Below, one piece after another: positions 5,697 to 13,172 of a DNA stretch of 20,977 nt (positions within the stretch are counted from its first letter, which is position 1; the number at the start of each line of letters is the position of its first letter). Below the pieces are notes generated by a model. It was not told where the DNA came from and searched no databases. It was given only the letters and a program-made list of their open reading frames with translations. This DNA is from JBBQYA01 sp038209155. Lineage in GTDB: Bacteria; Bacteroidota; Bacteroidia; Sphingobacteriales; Sphingobacteriaceae. The translations under genes and the position numbers were made by a program. The stretch spans positions 1-20,977 of the forward strand of contig JBBQYA010000051.1 in assembly GCA_038209155.1 (NCBI GenBank). Direction: 5' to 3'.

Positions 5697-6554
5697 ATGA
5701 AAAAAATACTTTTTGCATTTTTTTTAATGTTTTTTTGTTCTGAGGTTTCGTTTGGGCAAAGTGGATGGACAAAAGAAAAAAGTAATTTATTTTTATCGCT
5801 AGATTATCAATTTTACCAATCAAAAGACTTTAACAATTCTAAGGGAGATAATATTATAACGGATGAGTTTAAGCAAAATACTGTTTCACTTTACGGAGAA
5901 TATGGTTTAAGTAATAGATTTTCGGCCAATGCCCATTTACCAATATACAGAACGAATGGCTACCAAAATACGGAAACAGTAAGTGGTTTGGGCGATTTGA
6001 GGCTTGAATTGAAATATGCATTGAGCAAAGGAAAATTCCCCGTATCGATAAGCGTTGCACCCGAATTTCCGACTGGAGCCAAAAACCTACAATCAAAAAG
6101 TACTCTTAATAGTTTCGACCAAATTAATCTGCCAACTGGTGATGGAGAATTTAATTTGTGGACCACAGCGGCTATTTCTCATTCATTTTATCCAATACCA
6201 GTTTATGTATCGGCATTTTCTTCGTTTAATTATCGCACAAAATTTGAACAAAGAAATTTCCAGAATCAGTTGCTTTCGGGTGTTGAGCTTGGTTACAAAT
6301 TGGTAAATAAGGTATGGGTGAGCGGTAAAGTATCTGTTTTGAATGGTATAGGTCCAAAACCTAAATTTGCGGATTTTATAAGAGGAGATGGAACTACCTA
6401 CACGGGAGTTTCTTTCAATGTACTTTATGAAATTGGAAAGCACTATGGAATAAACGTAAAATATTTTCGACCAACGGATTTAATAGTGAAATCAAGAAAT
6501 AATTATGATGCTAATATATTTTCTGTTGGGGTGGTTTATTCGAAGAAAAGGTAG
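5697..6554 (+). CDS. Outer-membrane beta-barrel protein, transporter-like
   Basis: A 285-residue predicted outer-membrane protein. A signal peptide occupies about residues 1-20 (MKKILFAFFLMFFCSEVSFG, then Q). The rest is a series of alternating amphipathic strands with aromatic girdle residues, for example NLFLSLDYQFYQ, NTVSLYGEYGL, GDLRLELKYAL, FPVSISVAPEFPTG and a final strand ANIFSVGVVYS. The pattern is like barrels usually annotated as transporters or as related to the phenol meta-pathway barrel family. Substrate is unknown. No promoter sequence is evident between the preceding terminator and the start, so it probably depends on read-through from the lipoprotein gene. This links it to the same putative regulon. 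Confidence 0.75.
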   Translation: MKKILFAFFLMFFCSEVSFGQSGWTKEKSNLFLSLDYQFYQSKDFNNSKGDNIITDEFKQNTVSLYGEYGLSNRFSANAHLPIYRTNGYQNTETVSGLGDLRLELKYALSKGKFPVSISVAPEFPTGAKNLQSKSTLNSFDQINLPTGDGEFNLWTTAAISHSFYPIPVYVSAFSSFNYRTKFEQRNFQNQLLSGVELGYKLVNKVWVSGKVSVLNGIGPKPKFADFIRGDGTTYTGVSFNVLYEIGKHYGINVKYFRPTDLIVKSRNNYDANIFSVGVVYSKKR

Positions 6555-6793
6555 GATCAAAATTGCAATTGGCAATAAGCAAAATGCAATAGAAAATATT
6601 GAGTAATCAAAAATCAAAGTAGTGTTTGCAATAAGCAAAATGCAATGGGTACTATTTAAATAGGTTATTTGTAATTTGCATTTTGTAGTATTTAATAAGC
6701 ACTATTAAACCTTCAATGTGTAATTTGATTATTAGTTTCCTAAGTTTTACCTATCATTTTTTTTAATGAAATCTTTGTCTAATTGAATTCGGC
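6555..6793. other. Intergenic: short repeats and inverted repeats after the barrel gene
   Basis: A 19-bp sequence (GCAATAAGCAAAATGCAAT) occurs twice, at 6572-6590 and 6628-6646. The second copy supplies the left arm of a 10-bp inverted repeat, CAAAATGCAA at 6636-6645 with TTGCATTTTG at 6676-6685, enclosing a 12-bp palindrome CTATTTAAATAG (6652-6663). It could act as a weak terminator or be a remnant of a small mobile repeat. No gene is seen. Confidence 0.6.
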
Positions 6794-7043
6794 AGGGATT
6801 TTTTGCATTAGGGATAGAAGCGGAAATCCTTTTTGCTTTTCGCAAAAAGATTGGAGTGGATAGCCCGACAGCGATGTGTGGTGGGATGGTGTGGTGGGGT
6901 AATCGGTGGAATGCGCTTATAAATACAATTGGTAGTAGAGGCTGATGGGTTATTTGGTTGACTCGTTTCGGGTTTTTGATTTTAGGGTTAACGAACTTGC
7001 TTTTTCTTACGGGACTATTGTTTTGATATGTATGCTTGTAATG
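6794..7043 (+). repeat. Dispersed 250-bp repeat, copy B
   Basis: Gap-free match to 2332-2581. The first 85 bp (6794-6878) are identical to copy A; the remainder has about 15 mismatches. It lies in the long gap between the barrel gene and the methyltransferase gene and is not flanked by tandem repeats here. Confidence 0.93.
6811..6866 (+). ncRNA. Candidate structured RNA, copy B
   Basis: Same hairpin as at 2349-2404: GGG/CCC base, two symmetric purine-rich internal loops, AAUC/GAUU and a CUUUUUGC/GCAAAAAG tip. It is identical to copy A over the whole folded part while the flank downstream has diverged. No flanking gene is shared by the two copies, so it is not obviously a leader of one gene family. 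Confidence 0.55.
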
Positions 7044-7535
7044 GTACTTTGTATTTTAAGGAGATTGAGATTTCAATTTGCTATGGCTATTATTTAAAGT
7101 TTAAATAGGTTTTTTCTTTGTCTATCCATTCTTCTGTTTTTGAACCGTTACCTTTTGTAGAAGTTATGTTTTTTTGTGTGCATAAAAACTAATAGGTGAG
7201 TGAATTTTGGTCGAAAAATAAACTTTATCTTTTTTTGGTCTGAATAGGATTATTGCAATAATTAAAATGGTTAAATCTCTAGTTTTAGATTTAACGAATC
7301 CAGAAATAGTAATAATTTTTAAAATAAAAATTTTAGACTTAAAAGGAAATCACGTGCTTTGTAGGACAAATAGAAAATTTAAATTCTTACGATAAAAAAG
7401 AAAATATAAATCTTGAATTAATTATATAAGAGATATACTTTATTAGATTTACCAAAAATTCAATTTAATTATTTCTAAAAAGATTTTCAAACAATCATAA
7501 TTTAGAATCTCTAATCATAGATTTATTAACAAACA
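7044..7535. other. AT-rich intergenic region before the methyltransferase
   Basis: No clear gene. A 42-codon open frame (7267-7395) has no family resemblance that I trust. Two GGTC-containing T-rich stretches near 7207 and 7235 (TTTTGGTC) are the only visible local repeat. The methyltransferase promoter should lie here, but no convincing TTG plus TAnnTTTG pair was found. Confidence 0.5.
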
Positions 7536-8396
7536 ATGACAAATTCGATTAAATCATTTATAAAATATTTTATTCCGAAATATCAAAAACTAATTTTAGA
7601 GTATAAAGTAGATATGAAACCCAGATTTGGATATGGTTTAGGGCCTCATCCACTTCTTAACGAAATAATAAATAGAAATAGGGCTGAATACGAACATTTA
7701 CTTAATAAAATAGTAGATCATAAAGAAGTGTTTCGGAACATAAAATCTTCTGAACTGGAGAAAAATGAGGATGAAATAGCTTGGAATAATGGGTATTTGC
7801 CTGCGATGGATATTTTTTCTTTGTACACTATCATTGATCATTTTAAACCAAGGAAGTACATAGAGATTGGTTCTGGAAATTCCACAAAAGTGGCTCGGAA
7901 ATGTATTAAGGAAAATAAGTTGAATACCAAAATTATTTCGATAGATCCTTTTCCGAGGGCAAATATAGATCATTTGGCTGATGAGGTTATCAGGGAGCCT
8001 TTGGAAAATATTGATGATTATCAATTTATTATTAATGATTTAAATGAGAATGATATTTTGTTTATTGATAATTCTCATCGCTGTTTGCCCAACTCGGATG
8101 CTACGGTTTTCTTTTTGGAATTATTGCCGTTTCTTAAAAAGGGAGTTGTTGTGCACATTCACGATATCTACTTGCCGAATGATTATCCTCAGTTTATGTG
8201 TGATCGGTTTTATTCGGAGCAATATGTTTTAGCTGCTTTTATACTTGCTAATCCAGAAAAGTATTACACGATATTTCCGGGCATATTTATAACGGAGGAT
8301 AAGGACTTATCATCAATATTGTCGCCAATTTGGGATGAACTAAGTGTAAAAACATTGGAGAAACATGGCGGTTCTTATTGGTTGCAAATTAAATAA
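7536..8396 (+). CDS. Class I SAM-dependent methyltransferase (Methyltransf_24-like)
   Basis: A 286-residue protein with a Rossmann methyltransferase core in the middle: motif I YIEIGSGNST (108-117) for binding SAM, the acidic residue after strand 2 in ISIDPF (D137), DILFIDNSH (173-181) and VVVHIHDIYLP (204-214). The pattern FIDxSH followed by HDI resembles catechol-O-methyltransferase and CmcI-like enzymes in which acidic and histidine residues hold a metal. The N-terminal 100 residues form a helical lead-in. Substrate is unknown; glycan or small-molecule O-methylation is a guess. It stands alone, with about 980 bp of non-coding sequence before it and a tRNA on the other strand after it, and its codon use looks AT-rich like its neighbours. 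Confidence 0.75.
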   Translation: MTNSIKSFIKYFIPKYQKLILEYKVDMKPRFGYGLGPHPLLNEIINRNRAEYEHLLNKIVDHKEVFRNIKSSELEKNEDEIAWNNGYLPAMDIFSLYTIIDHFKPRKYIEIGSGNSTKVARKCIKENKLNTKIISIDPFPRANIDHLADEVIREPLENIDDYQFIINDLNENDILFIDNSHRCLPNSDATVFFLELLPFLKKGVVVHIHDIYLPNDYPQFMCDRFYSEQYVLAAFILANPEKYYTIFPGIFITEDKDLSSILSPIWDELSVKTLEKHGGSYWLQIK

Positions 8397-8528
8397 CAAT
8401 AAGATAGGATTGCACTTTCACCAAAAACAAATTGAATAAAAGCTAAATAAAATAATGGCTTTCAATAATTGAAATTACTTGGTGGAAGCAAAGAAAAAAG
8501 TTTCTGTATTAAAGGGGGAAGAAAAATG

Positions 8529-8602
8529 TAGCGGGGAGCAGGATCGAACTGCCGACCTCAGGGTTATGAATCCTGCGCTCTAACCATCTGAGCTACCCCG
8601 CC
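8529..8602 (-). tRNA. tRNA-Met (anticodon CAT), probably elongator
   Basis: Read on the minus strand it starts GGCGGGGUAGCUCAG and folds into a full cloverleaf: 7-bp acceptor stem closed by G1-U72, D arm GCUC/GAGC, anticodon loop UUCAUAA, and T arm GGCAG/CUGCU with loop UUCGAUC. CCA is not encoded. The anticodon is CAU; the body resembles elongator tRNA-Met of Bacteroidota, though a lysidine-modified tRNA-Ile with the same anticodon cannot be excluded by eye. The anticodon stem ends in an A31-C39 mismatch instead of A-U. The remaining part of 8397-8762 holds no gene that I can see. Confidence 0.93.
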
Positions 8603-8762
8603 ATTTTTGAAATCATAGCAGAATAGGTTATTTTCTGCGATGGGTTTAGATTTACATCTATTTTTTAAAGTTTGCAAATATAGTAGAAATTGTCTTTCTT
8701 TAGAACATCTGTTAACTATTTTATTAAAAAAAATTTTAAGCAACTGTCTATACTATTTACTA

Positions 8763-9143
8763 ATGACTACGAAAAAAAAATACAAATTAGAATATGAATT
8801 AAGGTCTTCACCAAAAATCCTTTTTAATTTTTTGAGTACTCCGAATGGTTTAGCTGAATGGTTTGCAAGTGATGTGACTATACGAGACGGTATTTATTCT
8901 TTTCATTGGGATAATGAAATACAAAAGGCAAAACTATTGACCATAAAAGATAACAAAATGGTAAAATTTAAGTGGGAGGATGATGAAGCGTTTTGTTTTT
9001 TTGAATTTGAGGTGATGCAAGATGAGCTAACTGGTGATGTAGCATTGGGTATTACAGATTTTGCCAGTGATGAGGAGAAAGAAGAAAAAATAATGATTTG
9101 GAAAAGTCAGGTTGATACCCTAATCAGCGTTATAGGAGCATAG
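8763..9143 (+). CDS. START-like domain protein (SRPBCC fold)
   Basis: A 126-residue protein from ATG 8763. The frame is open back to 8640, but that extension overlaps the tRNA upstream region and is low-complexity, while the family pattern starts with YKLEYELRSSPKILFNFLSTPNGLAEWFA just after this ATG. The sequence resembles AHSA1/START-like single-domain proteins: an opening strand, a helix with LAEWFA, the DGIYSFHWD and MVKFKWEDD strands, and a long C-terminal helix (about 103-126). Such proteins bind hydrophobic ligands in a pocket; its own ligand is unknown. It lies 27 bases before a LptF-type permease, and I recall this neighbour pair from other Bacteroidota, so the two are probably cotranscribed and linked to envelope lipids. 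Confidence 0.8.
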   Translation: MTTKKKYKLEYELRSSPKILFNFLSTPNGLAEWFASDVTIRDGIYSFHWDNEIQKAKLLTIKDNKMVKFKWEDDEAFCFFEFEVMQDELTGDVALGITDFASDEEKEEKIMIWKSQVDTLISVIGA

Positions 9144-9170
9144 TACTAATAGCTTCCATTTATTTTTATA

Positions 9171-10613
9171 TTGAAAAAAATATATCGTTTAGTCATTTTA
9201 GCCTTTATTAGGCCTTTTGTTATCACATTTTTTGTGGTTTTATTTATTTTGTTGATGTTGTTTTTGTTCAAATACATCGATGATTTGGTAGGAAAAGGTT
9301 TTGAATGGTATGTGATTTTGGAATTGATGTTTTATGCTTCTGCCAGCCAGGTTTCCATGGCTTTGCCCCTTTCAATTTTATTGTCTTCTATTATGACTTT
9401 TGGGAATTTAGGAGAAAGTTATGAGTTGGTTGCATTGAAATCTGCAGGGGTTTCTTTACAAAAGATCATGGTTCCATTGGTCATTTTGGTCACTATTATT
9501 GCAATTGCTGCCTTTTTATTTTCTAATTATATGCTACCGAAAGCTAATTTGAAAATGGGTTCTTTGCTGTATGATGTAAGAAATCAAAGGCCTTCATTTT
9601 TGATTAAAGATGGAATATTTTATAATGGGATAGATGGCTATTCCATAAAAGCAAATAAAACGGATAAAGATAGCGATACGTTGCATAATGTGATGATTTA
9701 TGATCAGACGGCTGGTAATGGAAACATCAATGTATTGCTTGCAAAAACGGGGATTATGATGAAATCTGAAACGGAAAGCATGCTGGCATTGCAGCTTTAT
9801 GATGGGACTAGATATGAGGAGGTAAACTCAACGGGTTATGCTCAACGAAAAGAACATTCGAGAATAAAATTTAAGGAATACGAATTGAAATTGGATTTAT
9901 CGGGTTTTAGTATGAGTAGAACGAATGAAGATCTATTTAAAACAAACTATCAAATGTTGAATGTGCAGCAATTGAAAACTGCTCAGGATAGTTTGGTGGA
10001 GAATTTTGATTTAAAGACTGAACAGTTTAACACGTCGATGAAAAACTATTTTTCTATTTTCTCAACAACGGGAAAGAGTAAGGAAAAAAATAATCGAGTG
10101 ATTAAATTAAAGAATCCAATTTTTATAAAGAATTTTCCGGATAGTGTTCAGAATGTAATAAGACAAGCATCCTTATCGAATTTAAGAAATATTTTATCTA
10201 TCGCTACTGCTTCTAAAGAAGATATTTTGAATACCCAGAAATTGAATTGGCGACATGGAGTAGAACTTCATAGAAAATTTACTCTTTCTGTAGCTTGTTT
10301 AGTTTTGTTTTTTATTGGTGCTCCATTGGGTGCTATTATTAGAAAAGGGGGTTTAGGAATGCCAATGATTGTTTCCATTTTGTTTTTTCTCGTATTTCAT
10401 ATTTTCTCGGTTATAGGAGAAAAATCTGGAAAGGAAGGTGCAATACCCGTTTTTGCTGGCATGTGGTTGGCTACTTTTGTACTTACTCCCCTTGGAATTT
10501 TTCTGACAAGCAGAGCAGCAAAAGATTCGGCTTTGTTTGATACTGACTTTTATGTGAAACTTTATAAAAAAATTATTGCTAAGTTTTATAAACCAAAAAC
10601 AGTAATTGAGTAA
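9171..10613 (+). CDS. LptF/LptG (YjgP/YjgQ) family permease
   Basis: A 480-residue inner-membrane protein of the lipopolysaccharide export ABC transporter family, where LptF and LptG with LptB lift LPS toward the periplasmic bridge. Three TM segments are at the N-terminus (about 13-34, 47-75, 98-121), a large periplasmic beta-rich region in the middle (about 125-360), and three TM segments near the C-terminus (about 372-393, 397-416, 424-446). Family marks include ALPLSILLSSIMTFGNLGESYELVALKSAGVS (coupling region) and FFIGAPLGAIIRKGGLGMP. The start is TTG 9171: there is no ATG upstream in frame and the next ATG would remove TM1. I cannot tell LptF from LptG; Bacteroidota often carry both. Confidence 0.9.
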   Translation: MKKIYRLVILAFIRPFVITFFVVLFILLMLFLFKYIDDLVGKGFEWYVILELMFYASASQVSMALPLSILLSSIMTFGNLGESYELVALKSAGVSLQKIMVPLVILVTIIAIAAFLFSNYMLPKANLKMGSLLYDVRNQRPSFLIKDGIFYNGIDGYSIKANKTDKDSDTLHNVMIYDQTAGNGNINVLLAKTGIMMKSETESMLALQLYDGTRYEEVNSTGYAQRKEHSRIKFKEYELKLDLSGFSMSRTNEDLFKTNYQMLNVQQLKTAQDSLVENFDLKTEQFNTSMKNYFSIFSTTGKSKEKNNRVIKLKNPIFIKNFPDSVQNVIRQASLSNLRNILSIATASKEDILNTQKLNWRHGVELHRKFTLSVACLVLFFIGAPLGAIIRKGGLGMPMIVSILFFLVFHIFSVIGEKSGKEGAIPVFAGMWLATFVLTPLGIFLTSRAAKDSALFDTDFYVKLYKKIIAKFYKPKTVIE

Positions 10614-10632
10614 TAAAATTTAGATAAAATAG

Positions 10633-10640
10633 TACTTTTG
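10633..10640 (+). promoter_or_regulatory. Possible -7 promoter element (TACTTTTG)
   Basis: TACTTTTG is an exact match to the Bacteroidota -7 consensus TAnnTTTG. A TTG at 10606-10608 is 24 bases upstream, slightly beyond the usual spacing. Transcription would start near 10647 and serve the small frame at 10667 and the glycosyltransferase operon. Confidence 0.35.
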
Positions 10641-10666
10641 TTTGATTGAAAGAAGGTAAGAAATAA

Positions 10667-10777
10667 ATGAAATTTAAGTTGACAAAAGTAAAATCAAAAT
10701 TCAAAATTTTTGAAACGAATGGCGTTTTAATGCAGATTAAAAAAGATGAATTAACTAATTTAAATTCTTCTATTTAA
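10667..10777 (+). CDS. Possible 36-residue small protein
   Basis: A short lysine-rich frame from ATG 10667, preceded by GAAAGAAGG (10648-10656), which could act as a ribosome binding site, and by a -7 box match at 10633. The product would be basic in its first half with no signal peptide or membrane segment. It ends 19 bases before the GTG of the glycosyltransferase gene, so it could be a leader peptide or a chance frame in AT-rich sequence. No family recognised. Confidence 0.25.
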   Translation: MKFKLTKVKSKFKIFETNGVLMQIKKDELTNLNSSI

Positions 10778-10796
10778 ATTAAGCAAAACCTATCTA

Positions 10797-11993
10797 GTGA
10801 AAGTTCTTCAAGTTTCGTATAGAGTACCAGTTCCGGCCAATGATGGATGTTCAATCGCAATTTATAATGTCATAATTGGGCTGGCAGAAGAAGGAGTTGA
10901 ACTACACACTCTCTCCATAAATACTCCAAAGCATTCGCAAAAAAAAGATTCATTAGTAGGATTAGCAAAGCAAACTGATGTTTTTGTGGACACGAGCATA
11001 AAGCCAGTTGATTTAATTTCTAATTTTCTTTTTAGTAGAAAACCATACAATATTTTCCGATTTGTAAACAATGAAGTAAATTTTGCTTTAAAGGAAATAT
11101 TGACTAAGGAAAAGTTTGATATAATACATGTAGAAGGAACTTTCATGGCCTATTACATTGATCTGATTAGATGTTTCTCAGATTCACCCATAATGATAAG
11201 ATCACACAATATTGAATGTACAATTTGGGAGCGGTTAGCTAGAAGTGAAAAAAATAGTTTGAAGCGAATTTATTTTCATTCTTTAGCTAAGCGAATAAAA
11301 AATTTCGAAACAATTTATTATGATAAGTTTGATGCCATTGTTGCTATAACCCAACCAGATAAGGATCGATTATTGGCTATGGGAATTACGAAAAAAATCG
11401 AGGTTATTCCGGCTGGTGTCAATCTTGAAAAGTTTGCCAAAAACACACCTTATCCAGATGAAAGGAATTCGGTATTCATTTTAAGTGCTTTGGATTGGAT
11501 TCCAAATCAGGAAGCGTTACTATGGTTTTTAGACCATGTTTGGAGCAAAGTAGTTGAGAAAAATAGTGAAGCTAAATTGCATGTTGCAGGTAAAAATACG
11601 CCCGATTATATATATAAATTAGCAACCGATTCAATTATTATACACGGTTTTGTGGAAGATGCTACTGAGTTTATGCAAAAATACAATTTGATGCTAGTCC
11701 CATTACTTTCTGGTGGAGGCATGAGGGTAAAAATACTAGAAGGTATGGCGGCTTCTAAGTGTATTATTTCATCAAGTATTGGTGCAGAAGGCATAGATTA
11801 TTTGAATGGAGAAAACATTGTGATTTGTAATGAACCCAAAGAATGGGTTACGGCGATTTTATATTATTTAGATAATAATGAAGAAAAAATAAGATTAGCG
11901 AAAGCCGCAAAAATACTGAGTGATGATTTGTATAATAATAAAACAATTACTCAAAAATATTTGAAATTGTATAAGTCATTAATTAAAACCTAA
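10797..11993 (+). CDS. GT4-family (GT-B fold) glycosyltransferase
   Basis: A 398-residue retaining glycosyltransferase. The N-terminal Rossmann half opens with MKVLQVSYRVPVPANDG and carries the acceptor-side features FDIIHVEGTFM (107-117) and MIRSHNIEC (133-141). The C-terminal half begins near 225 (FILSALDWIPNQEA), with IHGFVED (282-288) and the donor-binding region VPLLSGGGMRVKILEGMAAS (301-320), where E315 sits in the conserved E-x7-E area. Start is GTG 10797; no ATG lies in frame nearby and this start gives the family's usual N-terminus. It overlaps the next glycosyltransferase by one base (TAATG), showing translational coupling. Likely cytosolic, building a polysaccharide or glycoconjugate; sugar and acceptor are unknown. 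Confidence 0.88.
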   Translation: MKVLQVSYRVPVPANDGCSIAIYNVIIGLAEEGVELHTLSINTPKHSQKKDSLVGLAKQTDVFVDTSIKPVDLISNFLFSRKPYNIFRFVNNEVNFALKEILTKEKFDIIHVEGTFMAYYIDLIRCFSDSPIMIRSHNIECTIWERLARSEKNSLKRIYFHSLAKRIKNFETIYYDKFDAIVAITQPDKDRLLAMGITKKIEVIPAGVNLEKFAKNTPYPDERNSVFILSALDWIPNQEALLWFLDHVWSKVVEKNSEAKLHVAGKNTPDYIYKLATDSIIIHGFVEDATEFMQKYNLMLVPLLSGGGMRVKILEGMAASKCIISSSIGAEGIDYLNGENIVICNEPKEWVTAILYYLDNNEEKIRLAKAAKILSDDLYNNKTITQKYLKLYKSLIKT

Positions 11994-13171
11994 TGTTTTT
12001 AGCCATTACAATCGTTTTTTGGTTATCGGCAGTTTTGATAGTTCATACCTATGTTTTTTTTCCAATACTATTAAAATGGCTAAGTAGGAATAAATTAAAT
12101 AATAAAAATTGCTTTGGTCAAAATGACAATAACTTACCAACCATATCTATCTTATTAGCAGTATATAATGAAGAAAGCGTAATTGAAGAAAAAATTTCTT
12201 CAACTTTTGATACGGACTATCCACTCCATAAAATACAGTTTTTGATAGGCTCAGATTGGAGTACAGATAATACAGAGAAGATAATAAGGAATTATCAAGA
12301 AAAATTTCCGCAAATAGAATTGGTTGTATTTGAAGGGAGAAAAGGAAAATCTGAAATTATTAATGAATTATCGGATTTGGCTAGGGGTGAAATTCTATTG
12401 CTAACGGATGCTAACGTGTTTTTTGATGAGCATACCATATTTCAATTGGTAAAACATTATAAAAATGAAAAGATAGGTCAAGTTGGAGGGAATATTCTAA
12501 ATGTATTGCATAAAAAAGAAGGAATATCTTATCAAGAAAAGAGCTATTTGCAGAGAGAGAATTTGATGAAGTACCAAGAAGGAATCATCTGGGGAAGCAT
12601 GATAGGTGCTTTTGGAGGATGCTATTCTATCAGAAAAAAGTTATTTGTAAAAGTACCTCCCACATTTTTGATGGATGATTTTTTTATTTCCATGAATGTA
12701 TTATCCAACAATTTTTTTGCAATAAATGAATTAGAGGCAAAATGTTTTGAAGATGTATCGAACAAAATAACAGAAGAATTCAGAAGAAAAGTCAGAATAT
12801 CAGCAGGTAATTTCCAGAATTTAAATTATTACCAACATTTACTTTGGCCACCATTTTCTGGGGTCGCTTTTTCATTTTTATCACATAAAGTTATCCGTTG
12901 GTATACTCCATTTTTAATTATCATATTGATTTTTTCCAATTTGATTTTAATTGGGTATTCAAACTTTTATTTACTTTCAATGTTCCTAATTTTACTTTCC
13001 ATAACAGTTCCACTGATGGATTATGCTTTAAAATATTTTCATATACATTTAAAACTATTTCGGTTTATCACTCATTTTTACCTAATGAATTTAGCTTTAT
13101 TGAAGGGTTTTATCCAATATCAAAAAGGTGTAAATACAAACGTTTGGAAACCAACACAACGAAACCAATAA
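11993..13171 (+). CDS. Membrane GT2-family glycosyltransferase
   Basis: A 392-residue inverting glycosyltransferase (GT-A fold). It starts with a TM segment (about 3-27), then the catalytic domain: TISILLAVYNEESVIEEKI (50-68), nucleotide-binding D88 in SDWSTDNT, LLLTDANV (135-142) as the DxD-equivalent metal site with D139, MDDFFI (227-232) with the likely catalytic base D228 or D229, and RRKVRISAGN (264-273) in place of the processive QxxRW motif. Two or more TM segments follow (about 298-345). The layout resembles enzymes that build or extrude cell-surface polysaccharides, but QxxRW is not intact, so processivity is doubtful. Its stop codon is one base before ribBA; the three genes from 10797 appear to be one operon. 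Confidence 0.88.
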   Translation: MFLAITIVFWLSAVLIVHTYVFFPILLKWLSRNKLNNKNCFGQNDNNLPTISILLAVYNEESVIEEKISSTFDTDYPLHKIQFLIGSDWSTDNTEKIIRNYQEKFPQIELVVFEGRKGKSEIINELSDLARGEILLLTDANVFFDEHTIFQLVKHYKNEKIGQVGGNILNVLHKKEGISYQEKSYLQRENLMKYQEGIIWGSMIGAFGGCYSIRKKLFVKVPPTFLMDDFFISMNVLSNNFFAINELEAKCFEDVSNKITEEFRRKVRISAGNFQNLNYYQHLLWPPFSGVAFSFLSHKVIRWYTPFLIIILIFSNLILIGYSNFYLLSMFLILLSITVPLMDYALKYFHIHLKLFRFITHFYLMNLALLKGFIQYQKGVNTNVWKPTQRNQ

Positions 13172-13172
13172 C

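Noticed and set aside
7267..7395. 42-codon frame before the methyltransferase
   Set aside because: AT-rich, no ribosome binding site or clear promoter; a vague likeness to a T9SS C-terminal tail is too weak to report.
8675..8682. Minus-strand TATATTTG as a tRNA promoter
   Set aside because: It matches the -7 consensus, but there is no TTG at the right distance and it would give a long leader of about 65 bases.
8640..8762. Longer N-terminus for the START-like protein
   Set aside because: The extra residues are low-complexity and lie in the tRNA's upstream region; ATG 8763 is directly before the conserved domain.
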